Origin: Candidatus Babelota bacterium
GTDB lineage: Bacteria > Babelota > Babeliae > Babelales > Babelaceae
DNA: 20,576 nt
NCBI GenBank assembly: GCA_003174035.1
Contig: PRDV01000083.1
Location: forward strand, 1-20,576
Direction of reading: 5' to 3'
This document shows, one piece after another, positions 9,087-16,695 of the stretch. A model generated the notes under the pieces. That model was not told the DNA's origin. It saw only the letters and a list, made by a program, of their open reading frames with translations, and ran no database searches. A program made the position numbers and the translations under genes. Within the stretch, counting starts at the first letter, position 1, and every line of letters begins with the position of its first letter.

Positions 9087-9272
9087 CTAGAGCGGACAAC
9101 TATTTTTTCCCAATACATAATACACAACACACCAACCGACAAGCGCCTCATAGAACGTGAACAATGCACACATTAACAGAATAATACTTGAAAAGTAGCC
9201 TGCAAGAGCCAACAAGATAAACCCTAGAAACAGCCTTAACAAGCGATCACGTACTCCAATATTACGTTGCAT
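9087..9272 (-). CDS. DUF2892 (YgaP-type) small inner-membrane protein
   Basis: 61 residues. The N-terminal pattern M-Q-R-N-I-G-V-R-D-R-L-L-R-L with L-G-F at 16-18, then two hydrophobic helices (about 14-29 and 32-55) and a C-terminal L-G-K-N-S-C match the DUF2892 family: N-x-G-x-x-D-R-x-x-R near the start and a G-x-C ... L-G-x-N-x-C end. Family members are two-helix membrane proteins, sometimes fused to rhodanese domains, of unknown exact role. The start has an AAGGA-type site (AAGGATAGGT). It is divergent from the ATP-cone gene, with 65 bases between them, and points toward the ankyrin array. It may be a housekeeping membrane protein rather than an effector. Confidence 0.75.
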   Translation of the reverse strand: MQRNIGVRDRLLRLFLGFILLALAGYFSSIILLMCALFTFYEALVGWCVVYYVLGKNSCPL

Positions 9273-9337
9273 ACCTATCCTTATTTTTATAGCATCCTCT
9301 ATGGCTAGCAGTATATACTCTTCATGAAGGAGGACCT

Positions 9338-10165
9338 ATGGTACATTATATCAGAAAATCATCTGGCGATGTAGAACTATTTGATCAAAAGAAATTCAAA
9401 CGATCACTTGCAAAGGCCGGAGCCAGCGATGAGATAATACAAAAACTGATTGCTGATGTTATGCGTGCTCCTGGGATAACAAGTACAAGAGACCTCTATA
9501 ATTACGCTTTTAATTACCTAAAATCCCATGTTCGTCCTATCGCATCCCGGTACAGCCTTAAAAATGCATTGTATGATCTTGGACCCGAGGGTTTTGCTTT
9601 TGAAAAATTTGTGGCTGAATTATGCAAGGCCCAGGGCTTTACCGTGCTTTTAGATCAAACAATACAGGGAAAATGTGTTCACCATGAAGTAGATCTTATT
9701 CTTAAAAAGGATAACAGGCACATTATGGTAGAGTGCAAATTTCATAATACACCCGGTATTAAATCAGATGTAAAAGTACCGCTCTATATTCAAGCGCGTT
9801 TTGAAGATATTTCAGCAGTTTTGGATACTAAATCACCAGAAGCTGCTTATGTTCATCAACAATTGCTCATAACTAATACCCAATTCACCACTGATGCAAT
9901 CGCTTACGGAGAATGTGTACATATTAAAATGGTTGGTTGGGCGTATCCAGAAAAAGGCAATATTGCGGATCTTATCGAAACCCTTAAGATCCACCCTATC
10001 ACAAGTCTTACCACGCTTACAAAAAAACAAAAAAATGCTTTGGTACATCAAAATATCCTCTTATGCCGCGACGTGGCAAATCATAAAGAATTACTAAAGC
10101 AACTCCATATGAATCAGCAAGAAATCGAAGCTGTTATCGATGAATGCAATACATTGATCCAGTGA
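9338..10165 (+). CDS. ATP-cone domain fused to PD-(D/E)XK (Mrr-like) nuclease
   Basis: 275 residues, started by an ATG with a consensus AGGAGG site 4 bases upstream. Residues 3-85 match the ATP-cone, the allosteric nucleotide-binding domain of ribonucleotide reductases and NrdR: VHYIRKSSGDVELFDQ at the start, then the helical S-L-x-x-A-G and the late SRYSLKNAL segment. Residues 86-160 form a restriction-endonuclease-like core: Glu89 in the first helix, D119 in HEVDLIL, E132-x-K134 in MVECKFH, and Gln152 before a helix. The catalytic set D-ExK is complete. The remainder (160-275) is helical and may hold a helix-hairpin DNA-binding element near 225-270. The gene stands alone, with no methylase or restriction partner nearby, so it may be a nucleotide-regulated DNA repair or defence nuclease. 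The role is inferred. Confidence 0.8.
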   Translation: MVHYIRKSSGDVELFDQKKFKRSLAKAGASDEIIQKLIADVMRAPGITSTRDLYNYAFNYLKSHVRPIASRYSLKNALYDLGPEGFAFEKFVAELCKAQGFTVLLDQTIQGKCVHHEVDLILKKDNRHIMVECKFHNTPGIKSDVKVPLYIQARFEDISAVLDTKSPEAAYVHQQLLITNTQFTTDAIAYGECVHIKMVGWAYPEKGNIADLIETLKIHPITSLTTLTKKQKNALVHQNILLCRDVANHKELLKQLHMNQQEIEAVIDECNTLIQ

Positions 10166-10205
10166 TGCCATTCAATAGCACCCGCCCGAATATCTCTTCC
10201 TGGAG

Positions 10206-10234
10206 TTGACACCCAAGAGAGCATAGTGTATAGT
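10206..10234 (+). promoter_or_regulatory. Strong sigma-70 promoter of the small lipoprotein gene
   Basis: TTGACA (10206-10211), a 17-base spacer and TATAGT (10229-10234). The start codon lies 70 bases downstream, leaving room for a leader of about 60 bases. This is one of the closest matches to consensus in the window. Confidence 0.75.
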
Positions 10235-10304
10235 AGTACATTAATGGAATGCTCAATCGCGCGACAGCAAAAACCAGAGTTCCTCTGTTATATAAGGAGA
10301 CACT

Positions 10305-10433
10305 ATGTTGAAAAATACTGTTTACGCTGTTATCATTGCCGCTGTAGCAACTTCAATTGCATTAGCTGCATGTGGTGGCTGCAAAAAAGGCTGTACTAAA
10401 GGAACTGACACAAAAACAACAGTTAAAAAGTAG
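10305..10433 (+). CDS. Small Cys-rich lipoprotein, 42 residues
   Basis: An ATG at 10305 is preceded by AAGGAG with a 5-base gap. The 42-residue product has a Lys, a hydrophobic stretch (about 5-20) and a canonical lipobox L20-A21-A22-C23, so signal peptidase II should leave a 20-residue lipid-anchored peptide. The mature part begins CGGCKKGC and ends Lys/Thr-rich with no acidic residue except one Asp. Size and style recall entericidin-like small lipoproteins, but I see no specific family match. The gene is a stand-alone unit with a near-consensus promoter and a strong terminator, so it is probably abundantly expressed. Three Cys after lipidation (C23 lipidated, C26 and C30 free) could bind metal or form a disulfide. 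Confidence 0.75.
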   Translation: MLKNTVYAVIIAAVATSIALAACGGCKKGCTKGTDTKTTVKK

Positions 10434-10450
10434 AATCAGCAGAAAGCACG

Positions 10451-10482
10451 AGTGGGTGAGAGAAATTCTCACCCACTTTTTT
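10451..10482 (+). terminator. Rho-independent terminator of the small lipoprotein gene
   Basis: A perfect 11-bp stem (AGTGGGTGAGA / TCTCACCCACT) with a 5-base loop is followed by six T. It starts 18 bases after the lipoprotein stop codon. On the opposite strand there is no T-run after the stem, so it acts only on the plus strand. Confidence 0.9.
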
Positions 10483-10558
10483 GTTCTCAGAATTTAGTTT
10501 TCAATGGCTTGTTGGGATGCGAATGTTATCGAACGCCCAAGTTCGCCGCGAAAAGCGC

Positions 10559-11293
10559 TTACTCGTTACGTCGCGCAAATTTTGACAGAAGTCTTACAAT
10601 CTCGACATACAGCCAAATGAGCGTAACGAGAAGAGTGAATGCAGCATACCATTCCATATAGCGAGGTAATCTTCCCTCAACACATTCTTCGATAAGCGCA
10701 AAATCCAAAAGTAGATTAAAGGCCGCCACTGCGACCACAAATAAGCTAAACAGTATGCTTGAAATGCTCGTACTCTCATAAAATGAAGCGGTATTTAGCC
10801 CAAAAAAACCAAGAACCATCACCACTAAATAAGTTAAACCTATAGCAGCGGTAGCACTGACGATGACGCTTCTCATCATGTCATTTACTCGTATGATTTC
10901 AAGCTTATAGAGAAGAAGCATCGCCATCGCGGTAGCTCCTGTTAAAGCAAGCGAAGCAACGGCAATACCGGGATAACGAGATTCCAATGCCATGGTAAAT
11001 GCCGCAAGCCCGAAACCCTGAAATAATGCGTAAACAAATGCAGTGTATCGAGTAGTTTGTGGCCAAAATACTGCTATTACTGCAATAATAAGCGCACTGG
11101 GAAATACAACAGCTAATGCAGGCATTAACAAAGATGACTGGGTTGCCATAAGATACAGACTTGCCGCAGCTCCTGTTGCCAAAGCGCCGAGAAGAATCCC
11201 TATCTTTGTTAGGGTTCCCTCAAGGGTCATAGCATCTGCTACACCATAAAGTTCAGCTCGTTCGAAAACGCGTCGCACGGGATTAAATGACAT
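10559..11293 (-). CDS. Bax inhibitor-1 / YccA family membrane protein
   Basis: 244 residues, with an ATG preceded by GAGGAGG. The N-terminus has NPVRR followed by an MTxxGTxxK motif (residues 22-30), typical of the BI-1-like YccA family. Seven hydrophobic segments follow across residues 30-236. The C-terminal block has an acidic pair (D-F-A-L-I-E-E), then G-R-L-P-R-Y-M-E-W and W-L-Y-V-E-I, the family's most recognisable region. Relatives act in ion or Ca2+ leak and stress responses; in bacteria YccA-type proteins interact with the FtsH protease. The role here is unverified. It has its own promoter in the 87-base gap behind the TfoX-like gene. Confidence 0.85.
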   Translation of the reverse strand: MSFNPVRRVFERAELYGVADAMTLEGTLTKIGILLGALATGAAASLYLMATQSSLLMPALAVVFPSALIIAVIAVFWPQTTRYTAFVYALFQGFGLAAFTMALESRYPGIAVASLALTGATAMAMLLLYKLEIIRVNDMMRSVIVSATAAIGLTYLVVMVLGFFGLNTASFYESTSISSILFSLFVVAVAAFNLLLDFALIEECVEGRLPRYMEWYAAFTLLVTLIWLYVEIVRLLSKFARRNE

Positions 11294-11324
11294 AATAACC
11301 TCCTCAATAGAATTGTTTATTCAA

Positions 11325-11353
11325 AGTATACCGCAGATAAAGAAAAAATGCAA
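11325..11353 (-). promoter_or_regulatory. Sigma-70 promoter of the BI-1 family gene
   Basis: On the minus strand TTGCAT (11348-11353), a 17-base spacer and TATACT (11325-11330), 31 bases upstream of the start codon. Confidence 0.65.
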
Positions 11354-11380
11354 TCTGGCCCAGGCGCCCTCTAGATGATC

Positions 11381-11713
11381 TTATTTTTTATTCTTTTTTG
11401 AACTGGCTGAAATGGTATACGCTTTGAAAGCAAAAGTTGATAAGCGATCTCTATTTTCTAAAACATCTGCTGGCACTTTCCAATAAGACATAGTAATCAC
11501 TTTGCCGTCTTTGTGATAGGAAAATGGTTCTGAATCAAGTGCAGCATATTCTTTCGCGCTTTCCTTATCCGTCTTGAAATAGAGCTCATTCTCAATAACC
11601 ATGCCCACAATAATGCCATCTTTATAAATGCCAAATCCTCCAAACATGGATCGTGCACGCATAGGCCCGAATGATGCTAATTGCCCAATAATATATGCTA
11701 CGTAATCAGTCAT
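11381..11713 (-). CDS. TfoX N-terminal domain protein
   Basis: 110 residues, forming a single TfoX_N domain. The hallmark R-S-M-F-G-G-F-G-I-Y-K-D-G segment is at about 21-33, followed by LYFKTD (45-50), an acidic helix, and M-S-Y-W-x-V-P in the second half. The family's name comes from the competence regulator TfoX/Sxy, but most stand-alone short members have no proven competence role. The full regulator's C-terminal helix-hairpin domain is absent, as in most short members. The C-terminus is Lys/Ser-rich. The gene is upstream of and co-directional with the BI-1 gene, with a weak TTGTCT/TACAGT promoter candidate upstream. The start is an ATG with an AAAGGA site. Confidence 0.8.
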   Translation of the reverse strand: MTDYVAYIIGQLASFGPMRARSMFGGFGIYKDGIIVGMVIENELYFKTDKESAKEYAALDSEPFSYHKDGKVITMSYWKVPADVLENRDRLSTFAFKAYTISASSKKNKK

Positions 11714-11797
11714 TGAAATCCTTTCTTGAGTTTCCTTTTAACTGTACCAGAAACACTGAACAAGACAAACTGTGAGCTTTTTCAAGATAGCTTGAAT

Positions 11798-11826
11798 TTG
11801 ACGTCGCTGCTGAGCTTGTATAGACT
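11798..11826 (+). promoter_or_regulatory. Candidate promoter of the DUF1761 gene
   Basis: TTGACG (11798-11803), a 17-base spacer and TAGACT (11821-11826), about 65 bases upstream of the chosen start. Confidence 0.5.
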
Positions 11827-11890
11827 ACTCACATAGCGAAGAAAGGTGAAAAGTTTTTTTTACCAATACCTCATAACAAAAGGAGCATCC

Positions 11891-12307
11891 ATGTTTTCCG
11901 TACCAGTTAATTATCTTGCTATTCTTGCATCAGGCATTGCAGCATTTATTATAGGAGCACTTTGGTATTCACCGCTCCTCTTTGGCACACTCTGGGCAAA
12001 AGAACATGGCTTTACTGAACAGAGAAAAAAAGAATTAGCTTCATCCATGATGCCTGCGATGGTCGGTTCCTTTATAGGGTATCTTGTAACGGCTTATATT
12101 ATGAGCTTGCTCTTTCACCATCTGAATGTTACTACCATTCCAGCAGCACTCCACTGGGGCTTTCTTCTCTGGCTCGCTTTTCCGGGCGCGATAGGCCTTA
12201 TGGGTACATTGTACTCAGGCAAATCGTTCACACTCTATCTCATTGACACGGCATATCAGTTTGCGTACATTGAAGCAATGGCAGTTATACTGACCCTCTG
12301 GAAATAA
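11891..12307 (+). CDS. DUF1761 family membrane protein
   Basis: 138 residues from the ATG at 11891, which has an AAAGGAG site 6 bases upstream. An in-frame ATG at 11846 exists, but its translation (MKSFFYQYLITKG) covers the ribosome site and is probably leader. The product starts VPVNYLAILASGIAAFIIGALWYSPLLFG, which matches the N-terminus of DUF1761 proteins: V-N-Y/W, an Ala/Ile-rich helix, then W-Y-S-P-x-L-F-G-x-x-W. Four hydrophobic helices follow. Family members are small integral membrane proteins of unknown function. The gene is single and is followed at once by a terminator. Confidence 0.75.
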   Translation: MFSVPVNYLAILASGIAAFIIGALWYSPLLFGTLWAKEHGFTEQRKKELASSMMPAMVGSFIGYLVTAYIMSLLFHHLNVTTIPAALHWGFLLWLAFPGAIGLMGTLYSGKSFTLYLIDTAYQFAYIEAMAVILTLWK

Positions 12308-12332
12308 GAACTTATTCAAGAAACTAGATAAA

Positions 12333-12369
12333 AAAGCTTGTGAAATGATCACAGGCTTTTTTCTTTTTT
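12333..12369 (+). terminator. Rho-independent terminator after the DUF1761 gene
   Basis: AAAGCTTGTGA pairs with TCACAGGCTTT (11 bp with one G-U pair) around a 5-base loop. A T-rich run follows (TTTTTTCTTTTTTT). It begins about 25 bases after the stop codon. Confidence 0.8.
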
Positions 12370-12421
12370 TTGGCACGCCGATTGAATGCTGGCTATGAGG
12401 TCCTATCCGCCGATAGACTAT

Positions 12422-12458
12422 AAAAAAAGCCCCGGGAGAATTTCCCCCGAGGGGCTTT
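12422..12458 (-). terminator. Rho-independent terminator of the minus-strand secreted protein
   Basis: On the minus strand AAAGCCCC pairs with GGGGCTTT, with a further G/C-rich inner stem, followed by a run of seven T. It lies 16 bases after the stop of the gene at 12475-13437. The preceding gene's terminator is immediately to the left, so the two converging units are well insulated. Confidence 0.85.
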
Positions 12459-12474
12459 GTGAGCACAATGGTAA

Positions 12475-13437
12475 TTAATAACTAAAGTCGGAGGATTCTG
12501 GCCCAGGAACCAATAGATGACTTCCACTTATAGGAGGGGTATGCTGAAAATGAGTTTGAACTTCTCCATAAAGTTGCCTATAAATTTTGATTTCATCCAT
12601 CAATTCTTTCATAGCAGCTGCCTGTTCTTGGGTTACTCTCGTTTCATAAGCCTTAGCAAAAATTGATACATGATCTTTCCAAGCACTCTCGCGTAAATCT
12701 GCTTCCTCTTCCTCTTTAAAAATTACTGACATTTTATCAAAAAAGCAAAACTCGACCCACTTTTCAAGAAGATTGCTTAACTCATCGCTATCGGTCTTGC
12801 TCAATTTTTCCATCCATGCATGCTGACTTTCAATTTCAAGGTGAGGCGTCTCAGAACTGATTGTCTCATCTTTCTTGATACTCAATAAACGGAAAGGATC
12901 TGTACTGTAAAACTCAAAGTTACCTTCCACTTTTTGTTTGAATACTTCTGACTGTAAGCTCACTGTTGAGCAAAACGTTTGAAAGCGATCTTGCCATGCT
13001 GCTTTTTCAGCATCATAGGATTTAGCAAACTCAATATAGGTAGGAGCATCAGGCGCTACTTCAACGGTCTTTTGATCGGAAGGACTCTCACCCAAGTGCC
13101 ATACCCGCTTACTAAAATAGACGATACCACCAATTGCACTTGCTAGCAAGCCTCCTGCAGCTGCAGTGACTCCTACAGATGGCCAAAAACCGCTTTCTTT
13201 TGGATTATAAGACCATTGCCACAATCGCCATCCGCCCTTTTGATCAGCACCTTGAGATGGTTGCGGAGCATCCGCTTGTTTTTCTTTCGCTTCAATCTCC
13301 TGCTCTTGTGTAATAAGAGGATCTGCTTCTTTTTCACGAGTCAATTCAGATGCGACTGCCACGTGTAAGTTTAAAAGAGCAAGTCCGGTTAGACTAAATT
13401 CAGCGATTGGAAAAGAGAGGTACAACCTGTTCTTCAT
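12475..13437 (-). CDS. Unrecognised exported protein with one membrane segment
   Basis: 320 residues; not recognised. Residues 1-29 are a signal peptide with an A-V-A|S-E cut. A Glu/Lys/Gln-rich linker follows (about 31-68), then a Trp-rich patch (WRLWQW, 70-75), a Gly/Ala-rich hydrophobic segment (about 86-108) that is a likely membrane helix, and a basic KRVWH after it. The last 200 residues are helical and charged with no repeats (for example QEQAAAMKELMDEIKIYRQL). The topology suggests an anchored protein with a large soluble C-terminal domain. Promoter (TTGATT-17-TATAGT) and terminator are both clear, so it is a single-gene unit. There are no paralogues in the window. Confidence 0.7.
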   Translation of the reverse strand: MKNRLYLSFPIAEFSLTGLALLNLHVAVASELTREKEADPLITQEQEIEAKEKQADAPQPSQGADQKGGWRLWQWSYNPKESGFWPSVGVTAAAGGLLASAIGGIVYFSKRVWHLGESPSDQKTVEVAPDAPTYIEFAKSYDAEKAAWQDRFQTFCSTVSLQSEVFKQKVEGNFEFYSTDPFRLLSIKKDETISSETPHLEIESQHAWMEKLSKTDSDELSNLLEKWVEFCFFDKMSVIFKEEEEADLRESAWKDHVSIFAKAYETRVTQEQAAAMKELMDEIKIYRQLYGEVQTHFQHTPPISGSHLLVPGPESSDFSY

Positions 13438-13479
13438 TTCTCATCCTTTTTTTGTTAGAGAGACACCTGTTTCAAATCG

Positions 13480-13508
13480 ACTATAATACAGGCTTACCGC
13501 AAAATCAA
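13480..13508 (-). promoter_or_regulatory. Promoter of the unrecognised exported protein gene
   Basis: On the minus strand TTGATT (13503-13508), a 17-base spacer and TATAGT (13480-13485), 42 bases upstream of the start codon. Confidence 0.6.
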
Positions 13509-13671
13509 GTTTCTCAAAAAATTGATGATAACAATGCTCTTATACACTGAGACCGGTTTTGTATTTCGCATAAGTTTATGCCCTCATGCCTCAGAAAAAA
13601 ATATGATTAACCCACAGGTTTTGCTAAACTTAAGTAAAAGATTTCACATCAAGGACAAAATTAGGAACCAT

Positions 13672-15534
13672 ATGATACATAGACTAATTATTGCGCTTAG
13701 CATTATCGTACCGCTCCACGGATATACCGTACATACAGACATAAAAAAAATAGACGCGAATAAGCAGGAAATAGTAGTTACCTTTACCTCCAACCCGGGA
13801 GAATATCTTTATAAAGACAGTCTTACGCTTACCGTAAATAACCCACACGTGCAACTTTCTGAGGTAAGACCTTCCGCAACGGCAACCTCCTTCTTTGACA
13901 AGAAACTCAACCGGCAGCGCGAAGGCTATACTGGTACGGTTACTTTTTCAACAATCGCAAAAAGCGATAACCCCCAAGATACCCCAGAAGCCATCGTGCA
14001 TGCTCATTTTCAAGTAAGCAGCTCAAAAGAATTTAAAGAAATACTCATTCCGATACCATTTAGTGAACGAGTGAAGCAGGCCTCTTCTTCTCGTACGGTC
14101 ACCCAGGAGGCGCCAAAACCAGGAACAGCCGTCACAACACAGACGGCACCTTCCTGCGACGTAGAGCCCTCTCTGCTCAGTTCGTTTATGACCAAGTCAA
14201 TTAATTATGTCCATACTTTCATCCATTCAGGTAAAGATACCCTGAGCTCTCTTTTTACCAGTACCGGGTCATCTCTTATACGTTTAGTTGCCGCTTTGTT
14301 ACTGGGCATAATGTTGAGCTTAACCCCCTGCATTTATCCCATGATCCCTATAACGGTGGGAATTTTACAAGCAAGTGGCACCAATTCCGCGGTGAATAAT
14401 TTTCTTTTGGCGCTCGCTTACACGCTGGGGATTTCAACGACCTTCGCATTGCTTGGACTCGTTGCAGCGGTTGGCAGCTGTGTGTTTGGGGAAATGCAGG
14501 GAAGTCCATTTATTGTTATTCCTATTGCCTTGCTCCTTATCTATTTTGGACTTGCGATGCTCGATATTATTAATTTGTATATTCCCCGCTTTCTGCAACC
14601 AAAAACAAGCAAAGTAAAAGGAGGTTCTCTCTCTTCCGCCTATATTTTTGGGGCAATCAGCGGCACGATAGCATCTCCCTGTCTTTCACCCGGGCTTATA
14701 CTTATTCTTAATTATGTAACCACTATCACGCATAGTTCTTATATGGGTTATGCAGAGGGCCTTCTGCTTCTCTTTATTTTTGGCATTGGATCAAGCTTAC
14801 CCCTTCTTATCATCGGAACCTTTTCTGGATCGCTCAATTTACTCCCTAAAGCCGGTACCTGGATGGTAGAAATAAAAAAATTGGTAGGCATCATGCTTAT
14901 TGCAATGGCATTTTACCATCTTTCACATCTTGAGCGCCTCGCGCCGTGGTATATTGTCGTCTGGGCAGCAGTGATCAGTTTCTTTGTACTGGGGATATAT
15001 TACTTTGCAGGCATTGATCCACGTGAAAAAAAATGGATGAAGCGCTACAAAAACTTCATGGGTGCAGCGTTAATTGTAACTGCATGTATACTTGCGGTAC
15101 ATGGCGAACGAGCACTTCATCAGCATTTGTACCCGTCAGAACAGCAATCACTCTGGTTGCACGATTATGAAGCAGCACATAAACAGGCTTTACAAGAGAA
15201 TAAACTTCTTTTTGTGGACATTGGTGCCACCTATTGCAGTGCCTGTAAGCATCTTGATAAACAGATATTTCAACAGAAAAAAATTGTAGAGGCATTAAAT
15301 CTGTTTGTTCCCCTCAAAATTGAATCGGATGTACATACTACCTCTTATGAAAAACTCAAAGAGCTCTATGGTATCTATATTACTGGCTTTCCGACCTATC
15401 TTATCATTAACCCAAAAACGGGGGCGGTGATTAAAAAATGGAGCGTTGAAATCGATGAATTAAGCATTGATGGTATTGTGGAACAATTAAAGAAATTTGC
15501 GCGAGAAGAGTCTATTTCTTCAACAATGCCCTGA
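13672..15534 (+). CDS. dsbD: DsbD-type thiol:disulfide interchange protein, N-terminal cysteines absent
   Basis: 620 residues from the ATG at 13672, which has an AGGA site and begins a clean signal peptide (IHRLIIALSIIVPLHGYT). The frame is open from 13522, but those 50 residues contain no signal and lack a good ribosome site. Residues about 20-140 resemble the DsbD N-terminal domain (PGEYLYKDSL). Residues 200-470 hold the eight-helix membrane domain with C220 in TPCIYP and C337 in SPCLSP, the redox pair that carries electrons across the membrane. Residues about 490-615 form a thioredoxin domain with C522-S-A-C525 and a cis-Pro574 (GFPTY). DsbD passes electrons from cytoplasmic thioredoxin to periplasmic proteins. 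The N-terminal domain has no Cys where the C103/C109 pair of E. coli lies (here FQVSSSKEF). The function is otherwise secure. Confidence 0.9.
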   Translation: MIHRLIIALSIIVPLHGYTVHTDIKKIDANKQEIVVTFTSNPGEYLYKDSLTLTVNNPHVQLSEVRPSATATSFFDKKLNRQREGYTGTVTFSTIAKSDNPQDTPEAIVHAHFQVSSSKEFKEILIPIPFSERVKQASSSRTVTQEAPKPGTAVTTQTAPSCDVEPSLLSSFMTKSINYVHTFIHSGKDTLSSLFTSTGSSLIRLVAALLLGIMLSLTPCIYPMIPITVGILQASGTNSAVNNFLLALAYTLGISTTFALLGLVAAVGSCVFGEMQGSPFIVIPIALLLIYFGLAMLDIINLYIPRFLQPKTSKVKGGSLSSAYIFGAISGTIASPCLSPGLILILNYVTTITHSSYMGYAEGLLLLFIFGIGSSLPLLIIGTFSGSLNLLPKAGTWMVEIKKLVGIMLIAMAFYHLSHLERLAPWYIVVWAAVISFFVLGIYYFAGIDPREKKWMKRYKNFMGAALIVTACILAVHGERALHQHLYPSEQQSLWLHDYEAAHKQALQENKLLFVDIGATYCSACKHLDKQIFQQKKIVEALNLFVPLKIESDVHTTSYEKLKELYGIYITGFPTYLIINPKTGAVIKKWSVEIDELSIDGIVEQLKKFAREESISSTMP

Positions 15535-15551
15535 TCAGATTTTCTACCTAA

Positions 15552-15580
15552 TTGAAATAACAATTGAAATGATTTATACT
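15552..15580 (+). promoter_or_regulatory. Candidate promoter of the first plus-strand ankyrin gene
   Basis: TTGAAA (15552-15557), a 17-base spacer and TATACT (15575-15580). A second overlapping pair, TTGAAA (15564-15569), 16 bases and TAGAAT (15586-15591), is also possible. Either lies 30-40 bases upstream of the start. Confidence 0.55.
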
Positions 15581-15620
15581 TATTGTAGAATCATAATGGC
15601 AATCATAATAAGTAGAAAAT

Positions 15621-16661
15621 ATGAAGATATTCAAACTCTTGTTCTTAGTTGGTATAAGTTCGACCGTTATCTGCATGGAGAAATCCCCTGCGCCACTTTT
15701 ACAAGTAATGAAGGAGTGCCTCAATCACGATCCTCTTGGCAAGACAATATCTCCGCATCTGTGGTCTGTTATTGAGGAATTTTATCAAAAAAACAATTTT
15801 GTAGCTATTAATCCAGATTTTGGCGCGTTAGTTGAACGATTTGCCAAGGATATAACGCTCTATCTGTTCGGAGTCGCCAAAGATTCTGAGCTCCGTGCCC
15901 ACCTCATACACATATTTATACGACCTTTTCTTACTACCAAAACCCCATTACATTCATTCATTTATAACCTTGATGGGGAAATTCCCATAAAAACATTTCT
16001 CAACTTGTTGAGTGAGTTTGGTAAGCACATAGCCGCGTGCTCTGATACCAGTTATCTTGCTCATTGCCTTCACGTAGTACTCTGCGCGAAAAAGGTTCGC
16101 CAAGTAGCTAAATTACTTGCGTTAGGATGCTGTACCATTACTCCCAAAGACCTTATGCCAGAGGCTGCTTGGGCAGATGATCTTATCCAATTTTATAATG
16201 CACCTCATATTACGTCATTGTTTGCCAAAAAATTGCCGCGAATGGCGAATCTTTTTATTGCGTTTATAGGGCATCCAGAGCTCGAGCTTTCAAAAAATTA
16301 TGAGCTGTGCGAATATATAGCAAATCCATCACTATTCGAAACGATTCTCAGGCGGTTTAAAAATGCAGCGTACCCCGAGCCTTCTGAGAATGGGCAGACA
16401 TGGCTTATCTGGTTTTGCGTGTTTGGCGATACGCTTAAAGTAGTTGAGCTCCTTGAAACGGGCTTACCTATTTCCTATATTACCTACTTGGATCATCATG
16501 ACAAATCGGCACTTGTCTATGCTGCTGAACATGGCCATAAATCAATTGTGGAGTTATTACTTAACGCCGGCGCACAACCAACAGTAAAAGCGCTCCTAGG
16601 CGCAGCAGATAACAAGCATGGTGATATTGTAACATTACTAAGTCATCGACGCAATTATTAA
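15621..16661 (+). CDS. Exported protein with short C-terminal ankyrin block
   Basis: 346 residues, with an ATG at 15621 and only a weak ribosome site. Residues 1-18 are a signal peptide (FKLLFLVGISSTVIC, then MEKS). The first about 240 residues are helical and unrecognised (for example FLNLLSEFGKHIAACSDTS, with several Cys). The last about 95 residues contain three ankyrin-like repeats: NGQTWLIWFCVFGD, KSALVYAAEHGHKSIVELLL and a final VKALLGAADNKHGDIVTLL. It does not share the F-box-like module of the minus-strand paralogues or the C-terminal domain of the next two genes. It is followed after 34 bases by the next ankyrin gene, so the two are probably co-transcribed. Likely exported; target unknown. 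Confidence 0.75.
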   Translation: MKIFKLLFLVGISSTVICMEKSPAPLLQVMKECLNHDPLGKTISPHLWSVIEEFYQKNNFVAINPDFGALVERFAKDITLYLFGVAKDSELRAHLIHIFIRPFLTTKTPLHSFIYNLDGEIPIKTFLNLLSEFGKHIAACSDTSYLAHCLHVVLCAKKVRQVAKLLALGCCTITPKDLMPEAAWADDLIQFYNAPHITSLFAKKLPRMANLFIAFIGHPELELSKNYELCEYIANPSLFETILRRFKNAAYPEPSENGQTWLIWFCVFGDTLKVVELLETGLPISYITYLDHHDKSALVYAAEHGHKSIVELLLNAGAQPTVKALLGAADNKHGDIVTLLSHRRNY

Positions 16662-16695
16662 AAACAGCGTAAAAATACCTTGAGGAAGAAAACTG

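Noticed and set aside
11846..11890. An upstream start for the DUF1761 gene
   Set aside because: The ATG at 11891 has a clear AGGAG site and matches the family's N-terminus.
13522..13671. An upstream start for the DsbD gene, adding 50 residues
   Set aside because: The extension has no signal peptide or recognisable domain. The ATG at 13672 has an AGGA site and begins a proper signal peptide.
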